A DNA stretch of 64,000 nt, taken from the NCBI GenBank assembly GCA_022393335.1, contig JAJEKB010000543.1, forward strand, positions 361,675 through 425,674, read 5' to 3'. The notes under the pieces are model-generated. The model did not search any database. It saw only the letters and a list, made by a program, of their open reading frames with translations, and was not told the origin of the DNA. This DNA comes from Macrotrachela quadricornifera. Its lineage: Eukaryota > Rotifera > Eurotatoria > Philodinida > Philodinidae. A program made the translations under genes and the position numbers. Positions within the stretch are counted from its first letter, which is position 1. Every line of letters starts with the position of its first letter. Positions 12,780-24,267 of this stretch are shown in pieces.

Positions 12780-14128
12780 AAATTTGAAAGCAAACATTGC
12801 TTTCAATCAATTGGATTCCAAAGAATAACGGATATTTCTAATTTATAAATTGCATCGTAGACACGAAAAAATATACAGAATAAACAATTACTTGAGAATC
12901 TGTTGTTATTTTAACTACATATTACTTTGAACACAATTGTTTTCACAATTCCTTTTAAGTTCTAAGCATTGAGTTGTCTCTGGTTTTACCATCAGTAGAT
13001 ATTGATACATTTTTTACTTCTAAAAGTTCTCATTTTTGAATGCAAGAATAAAAATAATGTCGCCATCCTTATATTCATTATCATCTTCACAGGATGGCAC
13101 ATATTTGAATTGAAATCTCATTCTGATTGAATACATTCGATTAACAAAGGCATATAGTAAATTTCTCTTCGTGATCGGTGTAATTTATTTTTCTTACTAC
13201 GATATATAATTTTTTATCTCTAGTTAATCATGTAGCTGATGGTATGAATAAGTTTCTGATTTTATCACTAAGTGAATCATACGATCATCTAATAAAAGAA
13301 AATCTTGATTATTCATCAAATAAAATACTTGCTAACGAATCAAGTGGACAAGAACTTCATATAGAAGGCTGCAAAAACTTGCAATAAGATAATTTATTAT
13401 TTGGCTCTATATTACATGACTTCTTTATTGTTTTCATATACAAAAATTCATTTCAATTTTTGTATTATTTCTCAGAAAGATTTAACCACTAACTCTGTTG
13501 AAATATCAATGCAGATAACATGTCTTAACATTTCGATTAATGTTAAGATAAATAAAAGTATTGTTCTATATGAATAAAAAAGGTGAAATGCGCAATATCA
13601 AAAGACTGATTCATATTATGAATAAATATTATGTTAATAATCAATATATATAACCATAATTAGATGCCTAAACATATTTTAAGTTTAGAAAAAAGCCAGA
13701 TCATTTTCTTCGTTTCTTTTTGTATTAATGAAATGCTTCAATATTATTTCAATTTCGTCTCCAGAGTTCAATCAAAAATTTATGAGAAGAACGCACTTAA
13801 AACATATTACTATTTATATCCTATTTAGCACCTATATGTGAATAACACTCGTGTTTGTACTTAATAATTCAAAAAGAACAACTGAGAAAATAATACACTA
13901 AAATACCTTTTAAATCACGAATAATCACTGATTTATGTATTGACGCAAAAATATTTCACGCATCATTTACAATTATTATCCTTTCGGTATATAACAGGAT
14001 TGCTACACCAGTTTATACAGCATAGATTGTTGCATTCGTTCGTTAATACTTCTGTAAAAGTAAGAATATTTCGATTTATATTATTGTATAAGTATAGATC
14101 TATCATTTGTGTGTAGATTTGAACAAAA
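12780..14128. other. intergenic DNA with one possible gene scrap
   Basis: No intact gene is visible. Around 13230-13386 (+) an open stretch reads NHVADGMNKFLILSLSESYD and ends in a stop; it has no recognised family and no convincing start, so it may be a relic or chance. The rest is plain AT-rich DNA. The last part should hold the promoter of the PLA2-like gene. Confidence 0.3.
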
Positions 14129-14581
14129 ATGCAGAAAATATATCATATTATAATATTGATCATATCTCTTATCGGTCCGATATTATCAGCGCCTATAAAC
14201 GATAATTCAATGTTTGGTTGTGGACCCAAGGGTTTCAATATTGATCTACTTCTCGAAATATTTCTACGAGACCAGATTGTTTCATGTTGTGTCCAGCATG
14301 ACATATGCTATCGTACATGTAACAAGACTAGAGATCAATGCGATAATGCTTTCTATGATTGTATCATCCAAAATTGCATCGGTCGTTTTCCAAAAGACAT
14401 AGATTGTTCCTTTTATGCTTGCAAATTTTATACATTAGTTCGAATCGGTGGTGCAGATTCGTATATGTCTGATCAAAATAGAAGTAACTGTTCTTCTACA
14501 AATACAAATAGTGAACCAAACACATCATCAATGAATAAGAATAATTCAACTGATCTACATTATTGTAAACCAAATAACTGA
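14129..14581 (+). CDS. secreted phospholipase A2-like protein
   Basis: Single exon, 150 aa. Residues 1-20 form a signal peptide (hydrophobic core IIILIISLIGPILS, cut near SA-PI). The sPLA2 signature CCVQHDICY at residues 53-61 supplies the catalytic His57 with the following Asp58, as in CCxxHDxC. The surrounding cysteine pattern (CGPKG, CNKTRDQC, YDCIIQNC) is closest to group XII-type or other atypical sPLA2s. The family hydrolyses the sn-2 ester of phospholipids, usually with Ca2+. The Ca-binding loop before the His is short and hard to recognise, so activity is not certain. The tail after residue 110 is N/S/T-rich and probably disordered. The gene is intronless, unlike the housekeeping genes in this window, and stands alone between two long spacers. 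Confidence 0.75.
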   Translation: MQKIYHIIILIISLIGPILSAPINDNSMFGCGPKGFNIDLLLEIFLRDQIVSCCVQHDICYRTCNKTRDQCDNAFYDCIIQNCIGRFPKDIDCSFYACKFYTLVRIGGADSYMSDQNRSNCSSTNTNSEPNTSSMNKNNSTDLHYCKPNN

Positions 14582-15369
14582 TTATAAAAATAAAAATTGT
14601 TAATAATTCATTAAAAAATAAATAAAAGAAAAACTAGATGTTTATTCTTGTAGAAAAAGTTTAGTTTCAATGTCACAAATTTTACATGTATTATTGATAA
14701 TATTAGTTGAATTATCACTAATAAAATACATAAAAATGAGTCGAAAATAGTCGCTTTGTTTTTTCTCAACTGAAATAATTCATATTATATAGTAATTGGA
14801 ATAACTAATCCATGTAGTCAATGACAGTACAACGAAAACTATATTGCATATATTGATTAAAATGAGGGATCGAAATAATTGCGATTTTAACGTCAATATA
14901 CATCAAACAAATTTTAATTGTCTAATAATATCATATATTATGTGACATATATAAAATCAAAAAACACGAAGCATAATCAAAATTTCATTCACATATAAAA
15001 GCGTAAGATTCTACTAGACAATCCCCTTTTTAAAAGAAAAAATTCAAACGATATTTAAATATACAGAATCATAACGAAAAAGTGGAACATAATAAAAAGA
15101 TGAATTTTGTGACAAACACACGAGCTTTAATCTAATATTATCTAACGCTTAAAATAGAGAGAAATATAATAGTTATTAACAAACTAAATAACATATTAAC
15201 ATAGTATACAAGCATGAGCATAAGAGATTATAAAAAAAATTTCTCTTTTATCAATTTTAAAGATGATTTTAAAATTATAAAGTTAAATTTAAAAAGTTTT
15301 ATTGAGAATTATTCACATAATAATAATAATAATAATATTTTTGATATCAATCAAGTCTATTATAAATAT
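14582..15369. other. intergenic spacer, tail-to-tail
   Basis: This AT-rich spacer lies between the PLA2-like gene (+) and the PhoD-like gene (-). It must contain both 3' UTRs; an (AAT)n run lies at about 15318-15336. Nothing else is recognised. Confidence 0.4.
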
Positions 15370-17427
15370 TTACACAAGATTCGGAATTAATAATTGATAA
15401 CTGACAAATTGTCTTCCTTGTTTATGTTTTTTACCACTTTCTAACCATAATCTAACTCTTAAAGGTTGTGTTCCTATTTCTTCTTGGCCAGCTTGTTTAT
15501 TTTCATTACAACCATGTGTATGTGAATGTTGATGTATTGGTGGTTGTGTACCACCTTGACCAGTAAGTGTTGATGTCGGACCTAATTCAATAGCAGGAAT
15601 ATCATGTTCATCAGATTTGGAAAGACGATGAAAAAATCCCGATTTAATAGAAGTATAAACACATGGATTAGTTTCTTCAGTTTGTTCAAAATAACACCAA
15701 TTTCGATTTGAAAGTAATTTTTTATGTCGTATTTTTCTTCCAGTTTCTGGTAAACGTTGAAAAAAATCAATTAATTCTTCTTCAGTATTTGGAACAGGAT
15801 GCCATTTTGTTTTAACATAGTGAGCAATATGAAGAATACGTCGAGATGGTGGTATATTAACAATAGCAGATGATATAATTTGATACATTAATTTACTATC
15901 ATTAATAGGTTTTATATTATCTCTTATTTCAGTTTGAAATCGACTAATACCACAACAATGTACATCACCACTAAAAAATGTTATTCTTATTCGTTTTCTT
16001 TCTGATAATTCTTGAAAATGTATTAATACATGATCACGTTCAACAATATGTGCTTCATGTGTCCATTCATCAAGAAGATCATCATAAAATTCAGGTAAAT
16101 TAAATATTGAATTTGTTTGTTTAATAATTGGAACATTTCGAAATTTATTTGGAAGTTCCTTAAAATATTGAAGAATAGATTCAGCTAATTTAAATCGAAC
16201 AAATGAAAATGGTACAGGAAATAAAACAATTAAATGTGTAATATTTGAAATATTATTTTCTAATTTTTCAAATATCATATCCCAAGTTTTTGGATGATGT
16301 ACTCTTTCAGTATTTCGTTCACTACGTCCATCAGCACCAATAATAACTAAATTTGGACCACAATGTGCAAGAAAATTATATCCTTGATAACCAAATAAAC
16401 CATGATCACGAGCTTTTTCTTCTGTTGTATGATGTTGAAATAAAAGTCGCATTTTTTGTGCACTTTTAAATAAACCTGTCATCATAGGACTATCATGAAG
16501 TAATGGAGGATATGAACCAGCACCATCAAATATATCATGATCATCCCACATCATTAAACTTGGTATAGATGCTAATGCATGTTTAACTTCTGAACGTTCC
16601 CAAGTTTGAGCATATGTATTAAAATGATATTCTTCTACTTGTTCTCTTAAATCATCTTGAAAATCACATGTCCATTTATGATTCCATTCCATTTCTACCC
16701 ATTCTTTTAAATATGGAATATCTTCAAATATAAAATCAATATAATTTTGATCACCACCCCATAATAATATATGAAGTGGAGTTTCATCATGAATAGAATC
16801 AAGATGTTTCCATACATCACCAAATGTAAGATCTGATTTTGTTTGATCTGGTACAGTTGCATCAAAACCATTACATGAAAAAAATCCTCCACGCCATTTT
16901 TGATTATAACGAGCTATTCGAAATAAACCATCAGTTGTATAATTACCCCAATCAATTTTCCAATGAATTTTATCATCACCTGCACCATCACGTAATTCAA
17001 TAGATATATTAATTCGATAAGCTCGCATATTAAATATATTATCATATAATACTTCCCAAGTATAATCTAAATTTGGTTCACAAATAAATTCAATTTTTGG
17101 TTGATGATATGAAATATCACGAAATATTAGTGCACTTCCAAACCATAACATTTTATTTAAATCAGTTGTAATAAATTGATAATATGGTCCTAATGCAGGT
17201 CCAGGTCGTTTTGGTGGACGAGTAACAGAAGGTGATTCAATAGAAGCTGAGGTAGGAGGAGGCATATCTTCGACTTTCGATGTTGTTGCCGTTGGTGTAG
17301 GATAATTAGTATTGTCGTGAGGATTTGGATTTACAGGATTAGGAGAGTTAGCGTCTAAATCACCGAACATATCTCTTGCACCGACGTCATGTTTATTGAT
17401 ATTATCACTGGAATTTTCGTCTGTCAT
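15370..17427 (-). CDS. PhoD-like metallophosphatase domain protein
   Basis: Single exon, 685 aa. Residues 1-75 are a polar, P/T/S-rich leader with no signal peptide. The rest matches PhoD-like metallophosphatases of the type common in fungi. Landmarks are GPYYQF (80-85), LLWGGDQNYID (221-231), IPSLMMWDDHDIFDGAGSY (288-306) and FFSGDVHCCG (485-493). The Asp and His of GGDQ, WDDHD and SGDVH are the expected metal ligands and are all present. The family cleaves phosphodiesters or phosphomonoesters; the substrate here is unknown. The last 80 residues are low-complexity (HQHSHTHG) followed by a short basic segment. The lack of any intron in a 2-kb gene contrasts with its neighbours and, with the family's usual taxonomic range, suggests acquisition from a fungus or other microbe. 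That origin is inference. Confidence 0.8.
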   Translation of the reverse strand: MTDENSSDNINKHDVGARDMFGDLDANSPNPVNPNPHDNTNYPTPTATTSKVEDMPPPTSASIESPSVTRPPKRPGPALGPYYQFITTDLNKMLWFGSALIFRDISYHQPKIEFICEPNLDYTWEVLYDNIFNMRAYRINISIELRDGAGDDKIHWKIDWGNYTTDGLFRIARYNQKWRGGFFSCNGFDATVPDQTKSDLTFGDVWKHLDSIHDETPLHILLWGGDQNYIDFIFEDIPYLKEWVEMEWNHKWTCDFQDDLREQVEEYHFNTYAQTWERSEVKHALASIPSLMMWDDHDIFDGAGSYPPLLHDSPMMTGLFKSAQKMRLLFQHHTTEEKARDHGLFGYQGYNFLAHCGPNLVIIGADGRSERNTERVHHPKTWDMIFEKLENNISNITHLIVLFPVPFSFVRFKLAESILQYFKELPNKFRNVPIIKQTNSIFNLPEFYDDLLDEWTHEAHIVERDHVLIHFQELSERKRIRITFFSGDVHCCGISRFQTEIRDNIKPINDSKLMYQIISSAIVNIPPSRRILHIAHYVKTKWHPVPNTEEELIDFFQRLPETGRKIRHKKLLSNRNWCYFEQTEETNPCVYTSIKSGFFHRLSKSDEHDIPAIELGPTSTLTGQGGTQPPIHQHSHTHGCNENKQAGQEEIGTQPLRVRLWLESGKKHKQGRQFVSYQLLIPNLV

Positions 17428-20400
17428 ATTAATATATGTATTCTATGAAGATAATCACGAAACGTACAATTTATACTATAAAAAAAAAAGAAAATTTTTC
17501 ATATTAAAATGAAATGGATAGAAAACATTAGCTTCAATCATTAGAAAAATCACATCACTGATACTATGAACGTTATTTTATAAGAATGAAAAAATAAAAG
17601 GATCATAATTGTTAAACTACTTTCTAAAAATTTCGTATACTATTTTTCAGTTTGATAACATTCAGGTTTTAATGAACAAATCTACATAGTTTGTAAGTGA
17701 AACTTTTTATTCATGAATTTATTCCAAAAAAAGATCAATTTTTAAGTATTATTAATTAAATGAGTTCTCTATAAAAATAACTGTATAATATCAGTTATAG
17801 TTTTGCATTTATAATAAATCATGCATGTTACATAGTACGGAAGAATTAAATCGAATTACTACAGTAAATTATTATGTTGACTTGATGAAAATTTTCTTTT
17901 TGAAAATTTAAACAATAGTAGAACATTCTCTCTAATTGAAATGTAAGGTAGTATTAAATTTATAAGACTATTATACGATGTTTTATCGTTTAATAAATTA
18001 TCATATGTATGTACTATACCTGATCAAATAGTAATAAATGAAGAGAAAATAATAGTATGAACTGTACTGTATTTTTTTTGGAAGACATTTATTAAATTTT
18101 TCTTTCTCAAAAAAAAAAAGATGCGATTTTTTTATTTCGATACATAATATCATTTTAGATTAATTTCTGTGACTTGTGATACAGTCAATCAAAGTATTAT
18201 TTCAATATGAATGATAACAATTAGAAAACTAATTAATTTCTTATATATATAAATCATATCAGATTATTACAATATTTATTTCAAAATAAAATTTATCGAA
18301 TACCTACTTTTAACAATGTAAACGTTTTGTATATTACAATATTGTATTACTCGAAGAAATAGATTAATGATAGATTCGTTGTTTCAACATATAAATACTA
18401 CTCGTCAATCTTCTCGTATTATATCATCTTTCTTTTTCTTATTATTTGATTTGTACGTAACCATGTGTATATATTTTTCGTTTACCTTTCGTTCGAGTAA
18501 TGATATTTAATACATTAAACATGTACTCTAGAACAATTACAAAATATATACATTATATCTCGAAAATACCTTTTGGATGACTGCACATTAATCCTTATAC
18601 ACAATTACTACACATGACTTGTACTGTTTTCGTGTTGATCAAAAATATATATCCATATCACGCCTATCCATATTTTCTTTCTTTTATCTATTTTGAATAA
18701 TGGTATTGTATATATAATGCTAACAAACTTTATAATGGCAGATGTCGTGCACTTACAATCTCTGAAATTTACAAACAGTATAGATTAAAATAGTCATAGC
18801 AAAGGGAAAAAACGTATAATAAAAGTTTTTAAAATAACGAGCAATATGCTCCAATTTTGAGATTTAAGATTAAAAATAATAAATTTTTCATTATTTTTCA
18901 CAGGAATATTCAGCAAACTGAAATTTTGGATTTAGAAGTTTTTCGCTATAAGCTTTCATGTGAATCATATAAAGTGAACATTTTAAAAATAAATTCTTTA
19001 TTTTCTTAGTTAAAATGAAGTATCAAATTCAATCTTTCCAATTTTATCCAAAATATATTCTGTATCAAAGACTGATCTGACAAACTTTTCAAAATATCAT
19101 TAGATACATTCTGATATATTCTTTCCAATGAGTCTATTCTCAAACTAATCCACTTCGGTGATTCAACTAACCTGTCATATCTATATGATCATACTTTCTG
19201 AAAATGACATATAGCAACATACAATTTCAGTTATCATCCTTATTTACTAGAAAGTGTTATTCGGCAAGATACTTCACATATATACTTAAATACGTATTTA
19301 TGCAATATCTTGGCCTCAGAATGTCTTATCTATTTAAGCTAAACCTTTTAGTTTGTTTCTAACTCAAATACATCTATCCAGATTGATCATATACAATCTG
19401 TATTGTACAGCTCAATATTACGATCACAAATTTAACCACTATTATACATTACTTCATACAATTAAATCAAGAAACAATTTAAAATAAAAACCGAATAAAA
19501 AATACTCGTCTTCAATCGGATTGATCCCCTAAAAAACTTAAATAAAATCATACAAATAAAACTACTTATGATTTATCGATTTAATCCCGTTAACTTGTCT
19601 TTTATTCTATTTCTTCGCTCTCTCTATATATATATTCTGAGCTGCATGCGTGTTGGCGGCATATTTCCTTGAATTAAACCTATATTAACAGCTTATCTTC
19701 GCTTATGTATTTATCATTCTTGTTAGCCATAACACTATATTAACGCAGGACAGGATTATATCCGATTACTGAACAGGTGCTGTCACTTCTGTGCAATATA
19801 CGCAAGTAAGGATAAGATAGATATTAAAGAAACATGTGAATCAGGAGATAGAAGGCAACGAATGAAGTCAAGTGAAACATTATCTGTATTTATTCCAGAG
19901 ATATTACTTTCTTTCTTCACTGTTTTCATTGAGCTTATCCGTTTACGCCAGAAATTTCTAAAGATATGTGTTCAATGATTGTATACAGTCGTTTATAAAT
20001 GTGCATGTTCGATCTAAACATGTGATTATTTTAAATACATCAGCAACATCATCGAAAATGATTGAACAATGTTGGCAATAACTTATGTACAATGTCTCTT
20101 AAGATTATCAATTTTACTTTTTTTATCATTTTTTTAAAATAAATCAGTGAAATATTCATGTAATACTATAATTTGTATTGTAATTTCTTTTAAATATATT
20201 AACTTTTTTATATTCATATCATAAACTAGTAAAACCAAAACAACATTCTTAAGAAATGTTGAAGTAACTGAAACTCACTTTAAATAGTGTACAGCGGCTT
20301 AAAATATCTCAAAGTAATACAAATTGACTTCAAGCAGATATTGCTGCAGTTTGCTTATGTATGACATCTTTTTTTATTAATTAAAGTAATTCTTTTACAA

Positions 20401-21089
20401 TAAAATATCTTTTACAACTTTAATTAATAACTTATATTCGACATGAATTATCTGAGAGAAAACCACTTTGTTTTTGACCTTAATCAATGTTAAAATTAAC
20501 AAAATAGCGCTTCGAAAAAAAAAACCACCATAAACAACAAAGTGATACCTGGAAATTAAATGTCAATTGAATATGTGCTTTTTAATAATCCAATTGAAAG
20601 TTTATGCATATCATCAATTGATATTAGTCAATGCATTAGTAGATCATGTTGAAAGCTTAAATTAAATAGTATATATCAGAACATTAACAAACTCATCTCA
20701 AAAATATAGATCATATCATACACATAAGACCAACATATATTTTTCGGTTATCAGACAGCTAAATACAAGTAAAACAATGATACAAAGTAATAATTAAATT
20801 GTGACATTGACGACCCATTGTATACCAATGATAAAGTCTATTTGAAACCATTCAGATTCTGAAAATATTTTAATTTCTTTCTGTAAGATTTTTCTGTTTA
20901 ACTATAAGAATCTTTGAATATATTATAAGTTAAAATTCCTTCATCATTTTTTTAATAATTAAGTTCGTCATTCAGAAAAAAAAACTACTATATCTATTCA
21001 TCTAATTTCACAATCACTTTCATTATACACTACTAATCTTATCTATTCTAATAAAATAGAACATAACAAAAGAAATCAATCTTATTTCT
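17428..21089. other. 3.6-kb AT-rich intergenic region, head-to-head
   Basis: This lies between the starts of the PhoD-like (-) and S9 peptidase (+) genes, so both promoters are here. No open frame with protein-like composition, no RNA gene and no inverted-repeat element was recognised. A slightly less AT-rich patch at about 19600-19960 has no identified content. Confidence 0.4.
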
Positions 21090-23156
21090 ATGTTTAGATT
21101 ATCTGTAATAATGATTATGAAATTATACTTATTTTTGAGTTTGCAATTATTTTCATGTTATGCGATAGAAATATATCCGAAAGCAACACTCGATGAATTT
21201 TTTAATTATACTACTTTTCCATTGTTAAAATTTTCACCTACTGGTCAACATTTACTTTTTCAAACTAGACGTCCATCATGGCATACAAATACCTATGAAA
21301 ATACTTTATGGCTATATGATATTCAAAAACAGACAAAAATATTAATTACAAAAAATCTTCATAAATCAATTAAACCACAATGGTCTCCAAGTGGTAAATC
21401 GATCGCATTATTACTTGATAGCAATTCATGTACAAATTGTTCACAATTAGAACAATATATTTATTTATATTCTCTTGCATTAGACAAATTATTACCTGTT
21501 CAAATTGGATTAGATATTTCATTAGCTTTCACTTGGTCTAGCAATGATTCATCTCTTTATCTAGTTGAAATTAGTTCATCTTTAACTGAAAAAAATAATG
21601 ATCTAGATAGTGATGAATGGAAAGATGTTATTGAATATAGAAAAAACCAGAAACATATATACAGTAAAATTTATCGTGTTGATCTTAATGAAGATAATCT
21701 TTTATTCCCTGCTAATATAAATATTATCAAGAATGTTTCGTTTTTAATTAGTGAATTATTATTTGTTCCAATAGAAGAAAAACTCATCTGTTCATCTGCA
21801 TCATGGAACATTGAAAACGTGCAAGATTTCGAATTATATTCAATTAATCTTCGGAATATTTCATCATTGTCAAGACTAACAAATAATGTAGTACTCGAGA
21901 AAGATTTAAGTTTATCATACGATGGTAAATATATACTCTTTAGAACTTTTAGTCGAGGTTCAAGTGAAGGAAAAATTAATGATACACAAGAACGTCTATA
22001 TTCATTAGATTTAATTAATGGAGAAATAATACGTTTAGGAGAAAGTTTTAATGGTAATATTATGGGATATACACTAGGATACAATCAAACTATTTATATA
22101 TTTGGACAAGAAGGAACAGAGGTACAAATTTATACAGAACAATTACAAACAAAAAATTTCAATTATCATAATGGATGGAATGGATCTTATGAATCTCTTG
22201 CTTCATCAAATAAAAATCAATCTCTTGCATTTGTTTATTCATCATTTGAAAAACCAATGGAAATATATATTATTAATAATATAGAACAGCTTTCATCAGC
22301 ACAAATTATTACAAATGAAAATGACCTCCTTACTCAACGAAGTCTACCTAGAATCAAAGTATATAGATGGAAAAATGACGATGATGATGAAATAATAGAA
22401 GGATTATTACATTATCCACCTGGACAATATGAATCAAAAAATCTACCTCTTCTCGTACTTATTCATGGAGGACCATATGCTGCAAGATTAAATCGATTAG
22501 AACCAGATTGGTACTATTCGGCTCCATTAATGGCATCAGAAGGTTGGCTAGTTTTAGAACCTAACTATCGAGGATCAACAGGATATGGTGATAAATTTCT
22601 TAACAAAATTCGTTATAAACCATTATCTGGACCAGGAAAAGATATTCTTTCAGGAATTGATCATTTGATTAAGGATGGAATTGTTGATTCACATAAACTT
22701 ACTGTTGGTGGTTATAGTTATGGTGGATTTTTAACAAATTGGCTTATTACACAAACACAACAATTTAATGCTGCTCTATCAGGTTCTGGTGCAATTGATT
22801 TTACTTCTGCATGGGGTATAATGGATTTACCTATATTGATTGGATATTTATTTGGAGGATTTCCATGGGAAGTTCCACATATATATCAAAATGAGGCACC
22901 TATTTATCAGTTCGATAAAGTGCATACACCTACACATATAGTTACTGGCGACAATGATATCCGAGTTCCAGCTAGTCAAAGTTATATGTTGGAACGGGCA
23001 CTCTATTATCGGAAAGTACCAGTAAAGCTTATCGCTTTTCCCAATGAAGGACACGAATTAGATATTAATCCTTGGTATGGAAAGATAAAAGTACGAGAAG
23101 AACTTAAATGGTTACAAAAGTATGGTCATCAATCATCGATAAACATAAAAAACTAA
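21090..23156 (+). CDS. secreted S9 family serine peptidase (acylaminoacyl/dipeptidyl peptidase-like)
   Basis: Single exon, 688 aa. An N-terminal signal peptide lies at residues 1-25 (LYLFLSLQLFSCYA); Met10 (21117) is an alternative start that would keep it. Residues about 30-400 form a predicted beta-propeller with repeated blocks such as LLKFSPTGQHLLF, PQWSPSGKSIALL and LSYDGKYILF. The C-terminal alpha/beta-hydrolase domain begins near residue 430 and carries HGGPYA (oxyanion region), GYSYGG with nucleophile Ser543, GDNDIRVP with Asp623, and NEGHEL with His655. The triad order and spacing are those of prolyl-oligopeptidase family S9. Such enzymes remove short peptides or blocked residues from peptide N termini; this one is probably extracellular or luminal. 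Several NxS/T sites in the propeller fit secretion. The intronless structure next to other foreign-looking enzymes suggests possible horizontal origin. Confidence 0.88.
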   Translation: MFRLSVIMIMKLYLFLSLQLFSCYAIEIYPKATLDEFFNYTTFPLLKFSPTGQHLLFQTRRPSWHTNTYENTLWLYDIQKQTKILITKNLHKSIKPQWSPSGKSIALLLDSNSCTNCSQLEQYIYLYSLALDKLLPVQIGLDISLAFTWSSNDSSLYLVEISSSLTEKNNDLDSDEWKDVIEYRKNQKHIYSKIYRVDLNEDNLLFPANINIIKNVSFLISELLFVPIEEKLICSSASWNIENVQDFELYSINLRNISSLSRLTNNVVLEKDLSLSYDGKYILFRTFSRGSSEGKINDTQERLYSLDLINGEIIRLGESFNGNIMGYTLGYNQTIYIFGQEGTEVQIYTEQLQTKNFNYHNGWNGSYESLASSNKNQSLAFVYSSFEKPMEIYIINNIEQLSSAQIITNENDLLTQRSLPRIKVYRWKNDDDDEIIEGLLHYPPGQYESKNLPLLVLIHGGPYAARLNRLEPDWYYSAPLMASEGWLVLEPNYRGSTGYGDKFLNKIRYKPLSGPGKDILSGIDHLIKDGIVDSHKLTVGGYSYGGFLTNWLITQTQQFNAALSGSGAIDFTSAWGIMDLPILIGYLFGGFPWEVPHIYQNEAPIYQFDKVHTPTHIVTGDNDIRVPASQSYMLERALYYRKVPVKLIAFPNEGHELDINPWYGKIKVREELKWLQKYGHQSSINIKN

Positions 23157-24267
23157 ACATGTATTGCTTTAAAACTACGTTCTAGCTACAATTTTCTTCA
23201 TGAATTTAAAAGAATGCTTTAATTGAGCGAAATAGATAGAGCAATAGTTGTCCTTCTTTACAATGTACATACGATAATTCAGAAGTTCTTGGTATATCTT
23301 CATTTTTATTCAATGAATCCATTTGTGGGATGTCTTGTAATCAAACATGTATTTTCTGACTAGTATCTCTCGATTCTTAGTCTTCTTATGGATGACCACT
23401 TAATTTTCAATTGTAATAAATAATATCCTAATAGGAATTTTCTGCTTTAGAATACAAATTTTTTGTATTTCTGCTGAAAAGATATTCATTTATTATATTC
23501 AATGTACAAGAATCTGAAAAATATGTTATAGAATAATGTATGTTTTGCTTTTAAAACTGATCAGTAAGTTGTTTGAAGTATTTTCATCATTAGATTTTGT
23601 TCTACAATTAAAGTCAATCGGTACTAAGACTGAATAAGAGAATGATGAATTAAAATTCAAAAAAGGATCGTTTTTCTTAATATTCGATCACTCTGCTTTG
23701 ACAGAATCTAATAACGAACGTATGTGAATCACTCTCGCAATATCTTCTTCAATTTTTATTACGTTCCTATGTTCTGAAATGAGCCTGAAGGTCATCCTAC
23801 ACTGTTTTCCATAAAAATTTTTCTCAGAATAACAGTAATGCATACATGCACTATCGAAATTGTTTACTATACAATTACAATAAAAACTTATGCTATGCAA
23901 CAGTATTTTATTTTTCTTAGGTATTGTTCTTTTTTTAATTTTATTTTATTTATAGCAATAAAATTAAACTGAGAAACTATTTATAAAAACACAATATCCA
24001 GATATATAAAAACTGTTAAAATGAGATTCAAATCATTTTTATTTTTAATTAAGTCTTTTACAGTTAAAAGTAAATTAGAATAAATTATTTTCTAATAAGG
24101 AAACTCACGTTATTAAATTATATAGTATATACGAAATCAATTAACAATGAAAATATTTGATTTTCAATAGATGATATATATGTGTATATATGGAAGAACT
24201 ATGTCATTATTAGTATTTATTTATTAGATTGATTTCGCAATTTTATTATATTAGAGAATAAAAGTTA
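23157..24267. other. intergenic spacer
   Basis: Spacer between two convergent genes (S9 peptidase + and intradiol dioxygenase -). A small minus-strand open frame at 23688-23900 has no recognisable family and no splice context, so it is not annotated. Otherwise the DNA is AT-rich without visible structure. Confidence 0.35.

Noticed and set aside
23688..23900. 70-codon minus-strand frame with several cysteines
   Set aside because: No signal peptide, splice support or recognisable motif; probably chance.
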